From NCBI GenBank assembly GCA_011176555.1, contig DUEF01000060.1, positions 1-8,904 of the forward strand: a stretch of 8,904 nt of DNA, read 5' to 3'. The stretch is from Caldilineae bacterium (GTDB lineage: Bacteria > Chloroflexota > Anaerolineae > J102). Under the pieces are notes generated by a model. The model searched no databases. It was not told where the DNA came from and saw only the letters and a list, made by a program, of their open reading frames with translations. Position numbers and translations under genes: made by a program. Positions within the stretch are counted from its first letter, which is position 1; each line of letters begins with the position of its first letter. Below are positions 1-5,937 of the stretch, piece after piece.

Positions 1-1
1 A

Positions 2-1375
2 GGCTGCGCCGAGTGTCATGGCGGCGACGGCGCTGGCGTTGGACAAACACCGCCCCCTGATCTGGCGAACACACAGTGGCTGGCGAGCAACCAGACCGAA
101 TACCTGGAAGCCGTCACCGCCCCCCCACACCCGCCGGTGGAAGCGCTTTCTGATACGGAAATCAAACTGGCCTCCGAAATCGCACGTGATTTCAGCCTGG
201 GCTTCGGCCTGGCCGCCACCAATGTCGGAGGCGAGGGAACCATCGATGTGTTGGTGGAGAATGTAACGACAGGCGAGAAACCTGGCGGCCTACCCGTTCG
301 CCTCTACATGTTCGAAGGCGATTCGTTCGTGTCCAGCCGGTCGGCCGAGACGGACGCGGATGGTCGGGCCAGGTTCGAGGCGTTGCCCAACGACGTCACC
401 TGGGTGTACGTCGCCGAAGTCCAGTATAACGACGTACCCTTTAGCAGCAACATGCACCAATTCGAAGACCAGGCTTCCAACCTGGAGATAGCGCTGCCCG
501 TCTACGATGGCGGAGCGACCGCAGCCGATATCCGCGTGGATCGAGCGCATTGGGTGTTGAATCTATCCACGCCACAACGCCTCGACGTAGGCGAAATCTA
601 CATTCTCAGCAACACCGGAGATCGGGTGTACGATGGCGAGGAGGGCGATGACGGCGTTCGCCGGGTGCTTTTCCTTACCGTGCCGGAAAACGCCACCAAT
701 GTCGGTGTGGAGGGCGCGGAGCTGGGCGGGCGCTTTCTGGTGGAGGGAAACGCGGTGATCGACACTGCGCCGATGGCCCCGGGCCAACGCCAGATCCTCA
801 TCCGCTACAGCTTGCCTATCGAAGATGGACGGGTGGAACTGTTTCATCCCATTGCCTATGCCGTCGATCATCTGAATTTGTTGGTTCCCGACATCGGCAT
901 GACCGTCGAAGCGCCGGGATGGAATGAAGGCGAGGCGATGCCCGCCCAAGATGGCTCCTACCGCAATTTCTCGCGCACCAATCTGGAACCGGGCGAGGTG
1001 TCGGGGGCGGAGTTGAGCGACATTGAAGCCGAGATGTTGATCCCGGCCGAAAGTCATCCCTCCGTAGGACGCCAAATCGTCGATTCGCAAGCTACGCCCG
1101 GTATTTCCGGACAGCCGTATTTCCCCTACGTGATTGTTTTGTTGGGGATCGTAGTGCTGGCTCTGGGGACGGTGTTCGCGCTTCGTCGCCAAAAGCAGTT
1201 GCAACAGCAAGCGCCGCAACTGCGCGAGCAACACCGCCAGAACCTGATCCAGGAGATTGCCGATCTCGACGATGATTACGAAAACGGCGAGCTATCGCGA
1301 AGCGATTATGAATCGGAGCGGCGTATGCTCAAGGCGCAGCTCATCGCCTTGATGCGTGAGGAAAAGCAGGCATGA
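2..1375 (+). CDS. Membrane-anchored c-type cytochrome / CcmI-like tail protein, 5'-truncated
   Basis: The reading frame is open to the left edge, so the gene starts outside the window; the GTG at 137 is internal. Seen: codons at 5-19 read CAECH, a CxxCH heme-attachment motif followed by GGDGAG and PPDL, typical of small class I cytochrome c domains. About 35 residues later, PPHPPVEALSDTEI (around 122-160) occupies the place where such domains usually carry the distal MPP motif followed by LSDEEI, but with His (codon 128-130). Next come a beta-rich segment resembling a carboxypeptidase-regulatory or Ig-like fold (about 230-470), a second beta-rich region of unknown family (about 525-920), one membrane helix (about 1127-1185) and a Gln/Arg-rich cytoplasmic tail. 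The tail motif EIADLDDDYENGELSRSDY followed by LKAQLIALM resembles the CcmI-type tail found beside ccm genes. The stop overlaps ccmA by ATGA, implying coupled translation. Inferred role: extracytoplasmic electron transfer or cytochrome assembly. The domain calls rest on motif reading only. Confidence 0.8.
   Translation, partial: GCAECHGGDGAGVGQTPPPDLANTQWLASNQTEYLEAVTAPPHPPVEALSDTEIKLASEIARDFSLGFGLAATNVGGEGTIDVLVENVTTGEKPGGLPVRLYMFEGDSFVSSRSAETDADGRARFEALPNDVTWVYVAEVQYNDVPFSSNMHQFEDQASNLEIALPVYDGGATAADIRVDRAHWVLNLSTPQRLDVGEIYILSNTGDRVYDGEEGDDGVRRVLFLTVPENATNVGVEGAELGGRFLVEGNAVIDTAPMAPGQRQILIRYSLPIEDGRVELFHPIAYAVDHLNLLVPDIGMTVEAPGWNEGEAMPAQDGSYRNFSRTNLEPGEVSGAELSDIEAEMLIPAESHPSVGRQIVDSQATPGISGQPYFPYVIVLLGIVVLALGTVFALRRQKQLQQQAPQLREQHRQNLIQEIADLDDDYENGELSRSDYESERRMLKAQLIALMREEKQA
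5..19 (+). other. CxxCH heme c attachment motif (CAECH)
   Basis: Codons TGC GCC GAG TGT CAT in the frame of the first gene encode Cys-Ala-Glu-Cys-His, followed directly by GGDGAG. In c-type cytochromes the two Cys bind heme vinyl groups covalently and the His is the proximal iron ligand. The frame is the same as the 1239-base downstream coding region, with no stop between them, so the motif belongs to that protein. It lies only five bases from the window edge and would be missed if the gene were called from the internal GTG. Confidence 0.8.
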
Positions 1376-2091
1376 GCCAGCCGCTGATCCGCATCGCCGG
1401 CCTGCGCAAGGCCTTTGGTCGCCACCGCGTGCTGCGCGGGATCGATATCGACATCGAAGCGGGCTCCTCGGTGATCTTGCTGGGCCCCAATGGCGCCGGC
1501 AAGACAACCATGCTCCGCATCCTGGCGACCCTGTCCAAAGCGACGAGCGGTGATGTCCAAATTGCCGGGGTCAGTGTGAACGACAACGCTGAGGGCATTC
1601 GTCGATACCTGGGCATGGTCAGCCACTCGCCGCTATTGTATGGCGACCTCAGCGCCGAAGAAAACCTGACGTTCTACGCCCGGCTTTATGGCGTGTCTGA
1701 AAACGATGGGCGCAGGGACGATCTTTTGCAACGCGTGGGGCTGCATCACCGCCGCAAAGACCTGGTGCGGACCTACTCGCGGGGCATGGTGCAGCGACTG
1801 GCCATCGCCCGGGCCTTGTTGCATAACCCCCCCATCCTTCTGCTCGACGAGCCTGACACCGGCCTCGACCCGCAGGCCGCAGAGATGATGACCGACCTGC
1901 TGCGCGAGATCGGCGGCAGCGAAAGAACCATTGTGATGACCACGCACCATCTGGAGCGCGGCCTGGAACTGGCGGACCGGGTGCTCATCCTTTCGGGCGG
2001 ACGCCTGGTGTTCGACGAGCGCATCTCCGGGCTTTCTTACGGCGATCTTCGCCCGCTTTACGACCAATACGTGGGGACGGGAACGCCATGA
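1372..2091 (+). CDS. ccmA: Heme exporter ABC ATP-binding subunit CcmA
   Basis: A 239-residue ABC ATPase. Walker A is GPNGAGKT at residues 38-45; the Q-loop region reads VSHSPLLYGDLSAEENL, with His85 where most ABC proteins have Gln, as is common in CcmA; the signature is YSRGMVQRLAIARALL (135-150), a CcmA-like variant of LSGGQ; Walker B is ILLLDEP (155-161) with D-loop GLD; the switch His is in TTHH (190-193). In System I the CcmA2B complex with CcmC and CcmD uses ATP hydrolysis to release holo-CcmE (heme-loaded CcmE) for delivery to apocytochromes, rather than simply exporting heme. The ATG start overlaps the upstream stop (ATGA), and the gene's own stop overlaps the ccmB start in the same way, so translation of the three genes is probably coupled. 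Assignment to CcmA rather than another ABC ATPase is secured by the ccmB and ccmC neighbours. Confidence 0.94.
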   Translation: MSQPLIRIAGLRKAFGRHRVLRGIDIDIEAGSSVILLGPNGAGKTTMLRILATLSKATSGDVQIAGVSVNDNAEGIRRYLGMVSHSPLLYGDLSAEENLTFYARLYGVSENDGRRDDLLQRVGLHHRRKDLVRTYSRGMVQRLAIARALLHNPPILLLDEPDTGLDPQAAEMMTDLLREIGGSERTIVMTTHHLERGLELADRVLILSGGRLVFDERISGLSYGDLRPLYDQYVGTGTP

Positions 2092-2762
2092 AGCGCTATT
2101 TTCAGGTCGTTTGGGCCGTTTTGTGGAAGGATCTGCGCATCGAACTGCGCACCAAGGATGTCTTCACCAGCATGGCGGTGTTCGCGGCGTTGGCTTTGCT
2201 GATCTTCAACTTCGCCTTCGAATTACGCATTCCCGACAAAAGCATGGTCGTACCGGGCGTGCTCTGGGTGACCATCGCCTTCGCCGGGGTGCTGGGCCTG
2301 GGCCGGGCCTTTATCAGCGAAAAAGATCGGGGTAGTTTGGCCGGTCTACTCCTGGCCCCTGTCGACCGCAGCGCCATTTATTTCGGCAAGATGTTGGCCA
2401 GCCTGATCTTCATCCTCGTGGTCGAAGCCTTTATCTTGCCCCTGATCGTCGTGTTCTTCAATGTGCCCCTGATCACAGCACCCTTGCTCCTGATCCTGCT
2501 CTTGGGTACAATTGGTTTCGCTGCCGTGGGAACCATCTTCTCCGCCCTGGCTGTGAACACCCGGGCCAGGGAAGTGCTCCTACCGGTTTTGCTGTTCCCC
2601 GTCCTCCTTCCTCTCCTCATCGCCGGCATTCGCACCACCATCGGCCTGCTCGAAGGCCAGAGCCTCGCCGAGCACGCCAACTGGCTGCAACTCATCGTCT
2701 TTTTCGATATCCTTTTTCTGGTCGTCGCCTTTCTGACATTCGATTACGTTGTCGAAGAGTAA
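2088..2762 (+). CDS. ccmB: Heme exporter ABC permease subunit CcmB
   Basis: A 224-residue polytopic membrane protein, the normal CcmB length. Seen: an amphipathic N-terminal segment with KDLRIELRTKD (14-24), which is highly characteristic of CcmB, then about six hydrophobic helices (roughly 26-46, 54-72, 100-124, 130-155, 162-184 and 200-219). The cytoplasmic loop after helix 2 reads GRAFISEKDRGSLAGLLLAP, the conserved CcmB coupling-loop region that contacts the ATPase. It pairs with CcmA in the complex that frees heme-loaded CcmE from CcmC. The start codon overlaps the ccmA stop (ATGA), and only three bases separate its TAA from the ccmC ATG, placing it firmly inside the operon. Confidence 0.94.
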   Translation: MKRYFQVVWAVLWKDLRIELRTKDVFTSMAVFAALALLIFNFAFELRIPDKSMVVPGVLWVTIAFAGVLGLGRAFISEKDRGSLAGLLLAPVDRSAIYFGKMLASLIFILVVEAFILPLIVVFFNVPLITAPLLLILLLGTIGFAAVGTIFSALAVNTRAREVLLPVLLFPVLLPLLIAGIRTTIGLLEGQSLAEHANWLQLIVFFDILFLVVAFLTFDYVVEE

Positions 2763-2765
2763 AAT

Positions 2766-3461
2766 ATGAAATCATCCCGCTCTCTGCTCGTCCTCAACAC
2801 CGTAGCCGCCGTAGCCATCCTGATCGCCGTGTATCTGGCGTTGGTGCAGGCCCCTGAAGCCACCAATGTCGTGGAGGAAATCCGTCCGGCGCAGCGCATC
2901 ATCTACTTCCATGTGCCCTCGGCCTGGATCAGCATGGTGGCCTTTTTCGTCACCTTCATCGCCAGCATCCTTTATTTGCGCACGAACAACGTGCGTTGGG
3001 ACATCTGGGCCTATTCCGCGGCTGAGATCGGCATCGGTTTCACCATCGCCGCCACGGTCAGCGGCTCGATCTGGGCCAAACCGGCCTGGAACACCTGGTG
3101 GACCTGGGATCCCCGCCTGACCACATACACCATCGTTCTGCTGCTGTTCATCGCCTATTTCATGCTCCGAGGAGCCATCGATGAACCAGGGCGGCGGGCG
3201 CGTTTCGCCGCGGTGTACGGCATTTTCGCTTTTCTCAGCGTCCCCCTCACCTTCATGTCCATCCGCTGGTGGAACACAATCCATCCCGTGATCATCGATC
3301 CCAGCGCCGAATTTGGTCTCGGGCCTGGCATGTCCACAGCATTTTTCTTCTCGCTGTTCGCCTTCACCATCCTTTTCGTCGATCTGCTGGCCAACCGCAT
3401 CATGGTGGCCTGGGATGAAGAGCGCGTCGCCGCTTTACGCGAAGCGTTGACAGCAAATTAG
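2766..3461 (+). CDS. ccmC: Cytochrome c maturation heme-handling protein CcmC
   Basis: A 231-residue integral membrane protein of the heme-handling (WWD) family. The tryptophan-rich motif reads WNTWWTWDPRLTT (108-120), the extracytoplasmic heme-binding signature. The two expected heme-ligand histidines are present: His49 in YFHVPSAW and His173 in WWNTIHPVI, matching the two conserved His of E. coli CcmC. About six membrane helices are visible. The short length and the placement after ccmB favour CcmC over the larger CcmF or System II CcsA. CcmC attaches heme to CcmE on the outer face of the membrane. The start ATG lies three bases after the ccmB stop with no clear Shine-Dalgarno, so translation probably depends on coupling. 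The reading frame ends in TAG just before a repeat-rich spacer. Confidence 0.95.
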   Translation: MKSSRSLLVLNTVAAVAILIAVYLALVQAPEATNVVEEIRPAQRIIYFHVPSAWISMVAFFVTFIASILYLRTNNVRWDIWAYSAAEIGIGFTIAATVSGSIWAKPAWNTWWTWDPRLTTYTIVLLLFIAYFMLRGAIDEPGRRARFAAVYGIFAFLSVPLTFMSIRWWNTIHPVIIDPSAEFGLGPGMSTAFFFSLFAFTILFVDLLANRIMVAWDEERVAALREALTAN

Positions 3462-3477
3462 TTTTCACCGAACCATT

Positions 3478-3533
3478 GTGTTGCGTGTTGCGCATTTCGT
3501 TTTTTAGGAGACTACGCACCACGCACCACGCAC
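3478..3533. repeat. Heptad-type GTTGCGT / ACGCACC imperfect inverted repeat
   Basis: The left arm at 3478-3492 (gtgttgcgtgttgcg) consists of about two 7-base units. The right arm at 3514-3533 consists of nearly three acgcacc units on the opposite strand. Folding 3478-3492 against 3515-3529 gives a stem with one mismatch per seven bases. The loop contains an AGGAG (3506-3510). Similar heptads recur at 3801-3823, upstream of the next gene. Short heptanucleotide tandem repeats are known in intergenic DNA of some bacteria such as cyanobacteria; relation to those is not claimed. Confidence 0.6.
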
Positions 3534-3553
3534 ACTCCCAAACACGATTTACT

Positions 3554-3688
3554 ATGACATACTTAGCAGCCGCCTACGGCGTAATCTGGCTCGTCGTCTT
3601 CATCCTGGTATTCAGCATGCGTCGCCGTCAAGAAAAGGTGGTGGAGCAACTCGAAACACTGGAAGAGATCATAAACGAGAAGCAATAG
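3554..3688 (+). CDS. ccmD: CcmD-like small membrane protein
   Basis: A 44-residue protein beginning MTYLAAAYGVIWLVVF: one membrane helix (about residues 3-22), then a basic stretch MRRRQEK and a short acidic, probably coiled-coil tail rich in Glu and Leu. This matches CcmD in size, in the aromatic/Ala-Tyr-Gly start of the helix, and in the Arg-rich cytoplasmic flank, though such short proteins carry little sequence signal; position right after ccmC is the strongest argument. CcmD stabilises the CcmABC complex and is needed to release holo-CcmE. The ATG at 3554 is preferred over the upstream in-frame start at 3476 because the extension would run through the heptad repeat and has no protein-like character. 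No Shine-Dalgarno lies at normal spacing; an AGGAG at 3506-3510 is about 43 bases away. Confidence 0.8.
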   Translation: MTYLAAAYGVIWLVVFILVFSMRRRQEKVVEQLETLEEIINEKQ

Positions 3689-3750
3689 GGGCGATTCGAT
3701 GTAATGTTTCTGGTGATAGCAGCATCTAAGAGTTATCGAATTTCATCAAT

Positions 3751-3823
3751 ACGTGGTGTGTAATGTGTGTTCCTGACGCCGTTTAGTAGCGATTCGCGGT
3801 GCAACGCAGTACGCAACACGCAC
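3751..3823. repeat. Degenerate heptad inverted repeat upstream of ccdA-like gene
   Basis: The right part (3801-3823) reads gcaacgcagtacgcaacacgcac, shown here only as heptad units gcaacgc, agtacgc and aacacgc followed by ac. Its reverse complement contains tgcgtgttgcg, the same core as the left arm at 3478-3492. The left part (3751-3771, rich in GTGTG) pairs with it imperfectly, many mismatches being T for C and thus G-U compatible. The right arm ends directly before the Shine-Dalgarno of the next gene. It appears to be a decayed relative of the repeat at 3478-3533, so ccmD is bracketed by two members. Confidence 0.45.
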
Positions 3824-3825
3824 CC

Positions 3826-3830
3826 AGGAG
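3826..3830 (+). promoter_or_regulatory. Shine-Dalgarno AGGAG fixing a GTG start at 3837
   Basis: AGGAG at 3826-3830 is followed by six bases and then GTG at 3837. The frame has no stop between 3777 and the GTG, but those upstream codons read through the heptad repeat and give no hydrophobic segment, so this site decides the start. It matters because it shows the CcdA-like protein truly begins at the canonical second helix. Confidence 0.7.
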
Positions 3831-3836
3831 ACCCCT

Positions 3837-4901
3837 GTGCAGAGCATCAACTCTCGAACGACTTTTTTCCATGCCCTGGCCTTGGTGGCGGGCTTTACGC
3901 TTATTTTTACGCTTTTAGGCGCTTCGGTGGGCTTGTTGGGCAACCGAGTGCTCGAGGACATTCTACCACTCATCATCCGGGTGGGATCGATCTTGCTGGT
4001 CGTGTTCGCCCTGCAAGTGGCGCATCTGAAGCTCAAAACCTGGCAATGGGGCGTGCTGGCGCTGGTGATCGGCGGCCTGACCTACTGGATGGGCGGTTCA
4101 CTTTTTCAGCAAAGCACCCGCATTTTAGGCGCTGTACTGATGGGGCTGGTAGTGTTAGCAGGCGCCGGGTGGGATCGACTGATTCTGGCCGTGTTAGCAC
4201 TGATCGGTGGAGCGTTGAGCTGGTTGATCAGCGATTACGGTTCTTTTTTCTATGAAGGACAATCTTTTTATGCAGCGCTCCGCATACTTGAAACGGTGCT
4301 GGTGATCGCACTGATTTACTTCGGCAACCTCACCGATGTCTTCGACCGAGAGATGCGTATGGATATGGGGAATCGTTTGGGCGGTGTGTCTTATCTCCGC
4401 AGCGGCGTGGTGGGGATCATCTTCGCGGCGGGATGGACGCCTTGTGTCGGTCCCATTCTGGCCAGTATCCTGCTCCTGGCCTCGCAATCCCAGACAGTCG
4501 GCCAGGGTGCACTGCTGCTGTTCGTTTATTCGTTGGGCTTGGGCATTCCTTTTCTCATTGCCGGCGCGCTTTTCTCTCGTCTCACAGTTTATCTCCCCAA
4601 GTTTTACAAATACCTTCCCACCATTAGCATCATCAGCGGTTTTCTGCTGATCCTGATTGCCCTGCTCATGTTCACCGGCAGCCTGGCGAAGTTGTCTCAG
4701 GTGGGTTTCTTGTTCGAGGGCGTCTATGATTTCGAGGAGAGCCTATTGCCTGAAAGCGCCCAGATCTCCTTGCTTCTAGCTTTTATCGCCGGGCTACTAT
4801 CCTTCCTCTCGCCCTGCGTCCTTCCCCTGGTGCCCGCTTATCTCGGCTACCTGAGTGGCGCCGCCCTTGGTGGCGCGGCGGCATCCGTTCCCCCCGAATA
4901 A
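3837..4901 (+). CDS. ccdA: CcdA/DsbD-type thiol-disulfide membrane transporter, apparently circularly permuted
   Basis: A 354-residue polytopic membrane protein with exactly two cysteines: Cys203 in AAGWTPCVGPILAS and Cys327 in LSFLSPCVLPLVPAYLGYLS. These are the redox pair of CcdA, which passes electrons from cytoplasmic thioredoxin to extracytoplasmic thioredoxin-like proteins. In ordinary CcdA the SPCV helix is first and WTPC comes later. Here the protein opens with FFHALALVAGFTLIFTLLGAS (11-30 region), which matches canonical helix 2, and the SPCV helix is last (about 311-340). Its C-terminal SGAALGG plus the N-terminus would rebuild the canonical cytoplasmic loop between helices 1 and 2. 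Between canonical helix 3 (44-63) and the WTPC helix lie about 100 extra residues with three or four further helices. An extracytoplasmic acidic linker (about 293-308) precedes the SPCV helix. The likely partner is the thioredoxin-like protein at 5212. Family assignment is secure; the permutation is read from motif order. Confidence 0.87.
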   Translation: MQSINSRTTFFHALALVAGFTLIFTLLGASVGLLGNRVLEDILPLIIRVGSILLVVFALQVAHLKLKTWQWGVLALVIGGLTYWMGGSLFQQSTRILGAVLMGLVVLAGAGWDRLILAVLALIGGALSWLISDYGSFFYEGQSFYAALRILETVLVIALIYFGNLTDVFDREMRMDMGNRLGGVSYLRSGVVGIIFAAGWTPCVGPILASILLLASQSQTVGQGALLLFVYSLGLGIPFLIAGALFSRLTVYLPKFYKYLPTISIISGFLLILIALLMFTGSLAKLSQVGFLFEGVYDFEESLLPESAQISLLLAFIAGLLSFLSPCVLPLVPAYLGYLSGAALGGAAASVPPE

Positions 4902-4931
4902 TGGACATTCAATAAATAATCCGGTAATCAA

Positions 4932-5033
4932 GACCTCCGGGAGGTGGCGACAATAGGACGCTAATTCCGAAGAATCTGGCTAGCAAAGTGGCTTGTTTTT
5001 GGCATAATTCCTTGCAGCCACCTCCCGGAGGTC
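4932..5033. repeat. REPIN-like inverted repeat pair
   Basis: The arm at 4932-4948 (gacctccgggaggtggc) is matched exactly in reverse complement by 5017-5033 (gccacctcccggaggtc), 68 bases apart. Each arm is itself a near palindrome (ACCTCC-G-GGAGGT), so each can form its own hairpin or the two can pair. Weaker matching extends outside the arms: attgccggtttaat at about 5044-5057 against the reverse complement of the bases just left of 4932 agrees at about 11 of 14 positions. Two inverted copies of a short palindromic unit around a spacer is the architecture of REP doublets or a miniature element. No transposase is present. Confidence 0.7.
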
Positions 5034-5085
5034 ACATTAATCTATTGCCGGTTTAATTTCTGAACTTCCATAATTCGGGCTCTGG

Positions 5086-5109
5086 GGCGGAGTTCTGCGA
5101 ACTTGCGCC
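5086..5109. repeat. Compound hairpin GGCG-AGTTC-TGC-GAACT-CGCC
   Basis: The inner stem AGTTC (5091-5095) pairs with GAACT (5099-5103) around a TGC loop, and the outer GGCG (5086-5089) pairs with CGCC (5106-5109) across a small bulge. There is no T-run after it, so it does not resemble an intrinsic terminator. It lies three bases before a second hairpin, which suggests both belong to one repeat element. Confidence 0.5.
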
Positions 5110-5112
5110 GAA

Positions 5113-5130
5113 CGTCCACCTGCGTGGACG
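5113..5130. repeat. Hairpin CGTCCAC-CTGC-GTGGACG
   Basis: A perfect 7-bp stem (5113-5119 with 5124-5130) encloses a CTGC tetraloop. It is followed by GAAATACG rather than a T-run, so it is unlikely to be a rho-independent terminator for either strand. It sits 82 bases upstream of the resA-like start and could be a dispersed palindromic repeat or a structured leader element; the window alone does not decide. Confidence 0.55.
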
Positions 5131-5211
5131 AAATACGACACCCCCGCTTATTGAGAAGACACGATCTGTTGATTGTTCCCGAAACATCCTCATTTTCTCC
5201 AACCAAATCTC

Positions 5212-5916
5212 ATGTCGAAATCACGCAAAAATCGATCAAGTAGACGAAAACCAGAACCAAAACCCAATAAGCAAAAACGGTGGGCCTTGTTGGCGATCAT
5301 ACTCGGCCTGCTCGTCGGCGCGGCGTTCATTTATTTCTACGCTTTTCAGGATGGCGGGACTTCGTCTTCTACAGAGGCTTCGCGAAGCGAACCCGGGGCA
5401 TCCAGCCAAGAAAGCGGCGATCAGGCATTAGCGGTGCTGTTGGCCGCTGATGGCGTTCCCATCGCCAGCGCCAGAGGCGTCGACAACAAGGGCGCTCAGC
5501 CCGCGGTGGGGAGCCCCGCCCCCAATTTTAAGATGCAACTTCCTGATGGCGAGACCGTGACCCTGAACGATCTCAAGGGCCATCCCATGATCATCAACTT
5601 CTGGGCCACCTGGTGTCCTCCCTGTCGTCGAGAAATGCCCGATCTGATCAAGGCTTACGAGGCGCATAAAGATGAAGGTTTGGTTGTGCTGGAAGTCAAT
5701 AGCGCGGAAGCGCCGGTTCAGGTGGAGGCCTTCATCAAGGAGTTCGGCGTGACCGCACCGGTCGTGATCGACGCTCGCAACGAGGTGTTGGGCGTTTACA
5801 GAACCAACGGTTTGCCCGCTTCCTTCTTTATCGACAAGGATGGCGTAATCCAGGCGCACTGGCCAGGCTTTTTGGATGCGAATACGTTGAATCAACTCTT
5901 GGCTGAGATCCTGTGA
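5212..5916 (+). CDS. resA: Membrane-tethered thioredoxin-like protein, ResA/CcmG/TlpA type
   Basis: A 234-residue protein: a highly basic N-terminus (2-23), one uncleaved-looking membrane helix (24-45), a Ser/Gly/Glu-rich linker (48-70), and a TlpA-like thioredoxin domain from about residue 95. The domain opens with VGSPAPNFKM, has NFWATWCPPCRREMP with the redox pair Cys135/Cys138, and the cis-proline in NGLPASFFID (Pro202), all diagnostic of the ResA/TlpA/CcmG group. It would act outside the membrane to reduce apocytochrome CxxCH cysteines before heme ligation, taking electrons from the CcdA-like protein encoded just upstream. The ATG at 5212 is chosen over an in-frame TTG at 5173, whose extra residues add nothing recognisable; neither start has a good Shine-Dalgarno. 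A 12-base palindrome (gcttcgcgaagc, 5377-5388) lies in the linker codons. ResA versus CcmG cannot be separated confidently. Confidence 0.9.
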   Translation: MSKSRKNRSSRRKPEPKPNKQKRWALLAIILGLLVGAAFIYFYAFQDGGTSSSTEASRSEPGASSQESGDQALAVLLAADGVPIASARGVDNKGAQPAVGSPAPNFKMQLPDGETVTLNDLKGHPMIINFWATWCPPCRREMPDLIKAYEAHKDEGLVVLEVNSAEAPVQVEAFIKEFGVTAPVVIDARNEVLGVYRTNGLPASFFIDKDGVIQAHWPGFLDANTLNQLLAEIL

Positions 5917-5924
5917 GCGCTTCT

Positions 5925-5929
5925 GGTGA
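5925..5929 (+). promoter_or_regulatory. Possible Shine-Dalgarno GGTGA favouring the ATG at 5938
   Basis: GGTGA at 5925-5929 matches the 3' part of the extended Shine-Dalgarno (GGAGGTGA) and is eight bases before ATG 5938. The alternative GTG start at 5926 would sit inside it and has no ribosome-binding site of its own. The evidence is modest. Confidence 0.4.
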
Positions 5930-5937
5930 GTGAGGGC

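Larger units (their letters stand above)
4902..5211. other. Non-coding spacer between ccdA-like and resA-like genes, rich in palindromes
   Basis: No convincing coding region lies here. The stretch is more AT-rich than its surroundings and holds a pair of inverted 17-base repeats (4932-4948 and 5017-5033), a compound hairpin (5086-5109) and a simple hairpin (5113-5130). I see no clear -35/-10 promoter and no Shine-Dalgarno before the ATG at 5212. No continuation of the CcdA-like protein is visible in another frame after its stop, which argues that its C-terminus is genuine. Confidence 0.6.

Noticed and set aside
137..139. GTG as the start of the first gene
   Set aside because: The frame is open upstream to the window edge and encodes CAECHGGDGAG, clearly protein-like; the GTG is an internal Val codon.
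563..1234. 223-codon minus-strand open frame
   Set aside because: It is antisense to the first gene, which has a heme motif, membrane helix and operon overlap. The antisense product shows no recognisable domain.
3476..3553. N-terminal extension of the CcmD-like protein
   Set aside because: The extension would translate the heptad repeat DNA and yields a Cys/Arg/His-rich segment without any family resemblance; the ATG at 3554 gives a normal CcmD-sized product.
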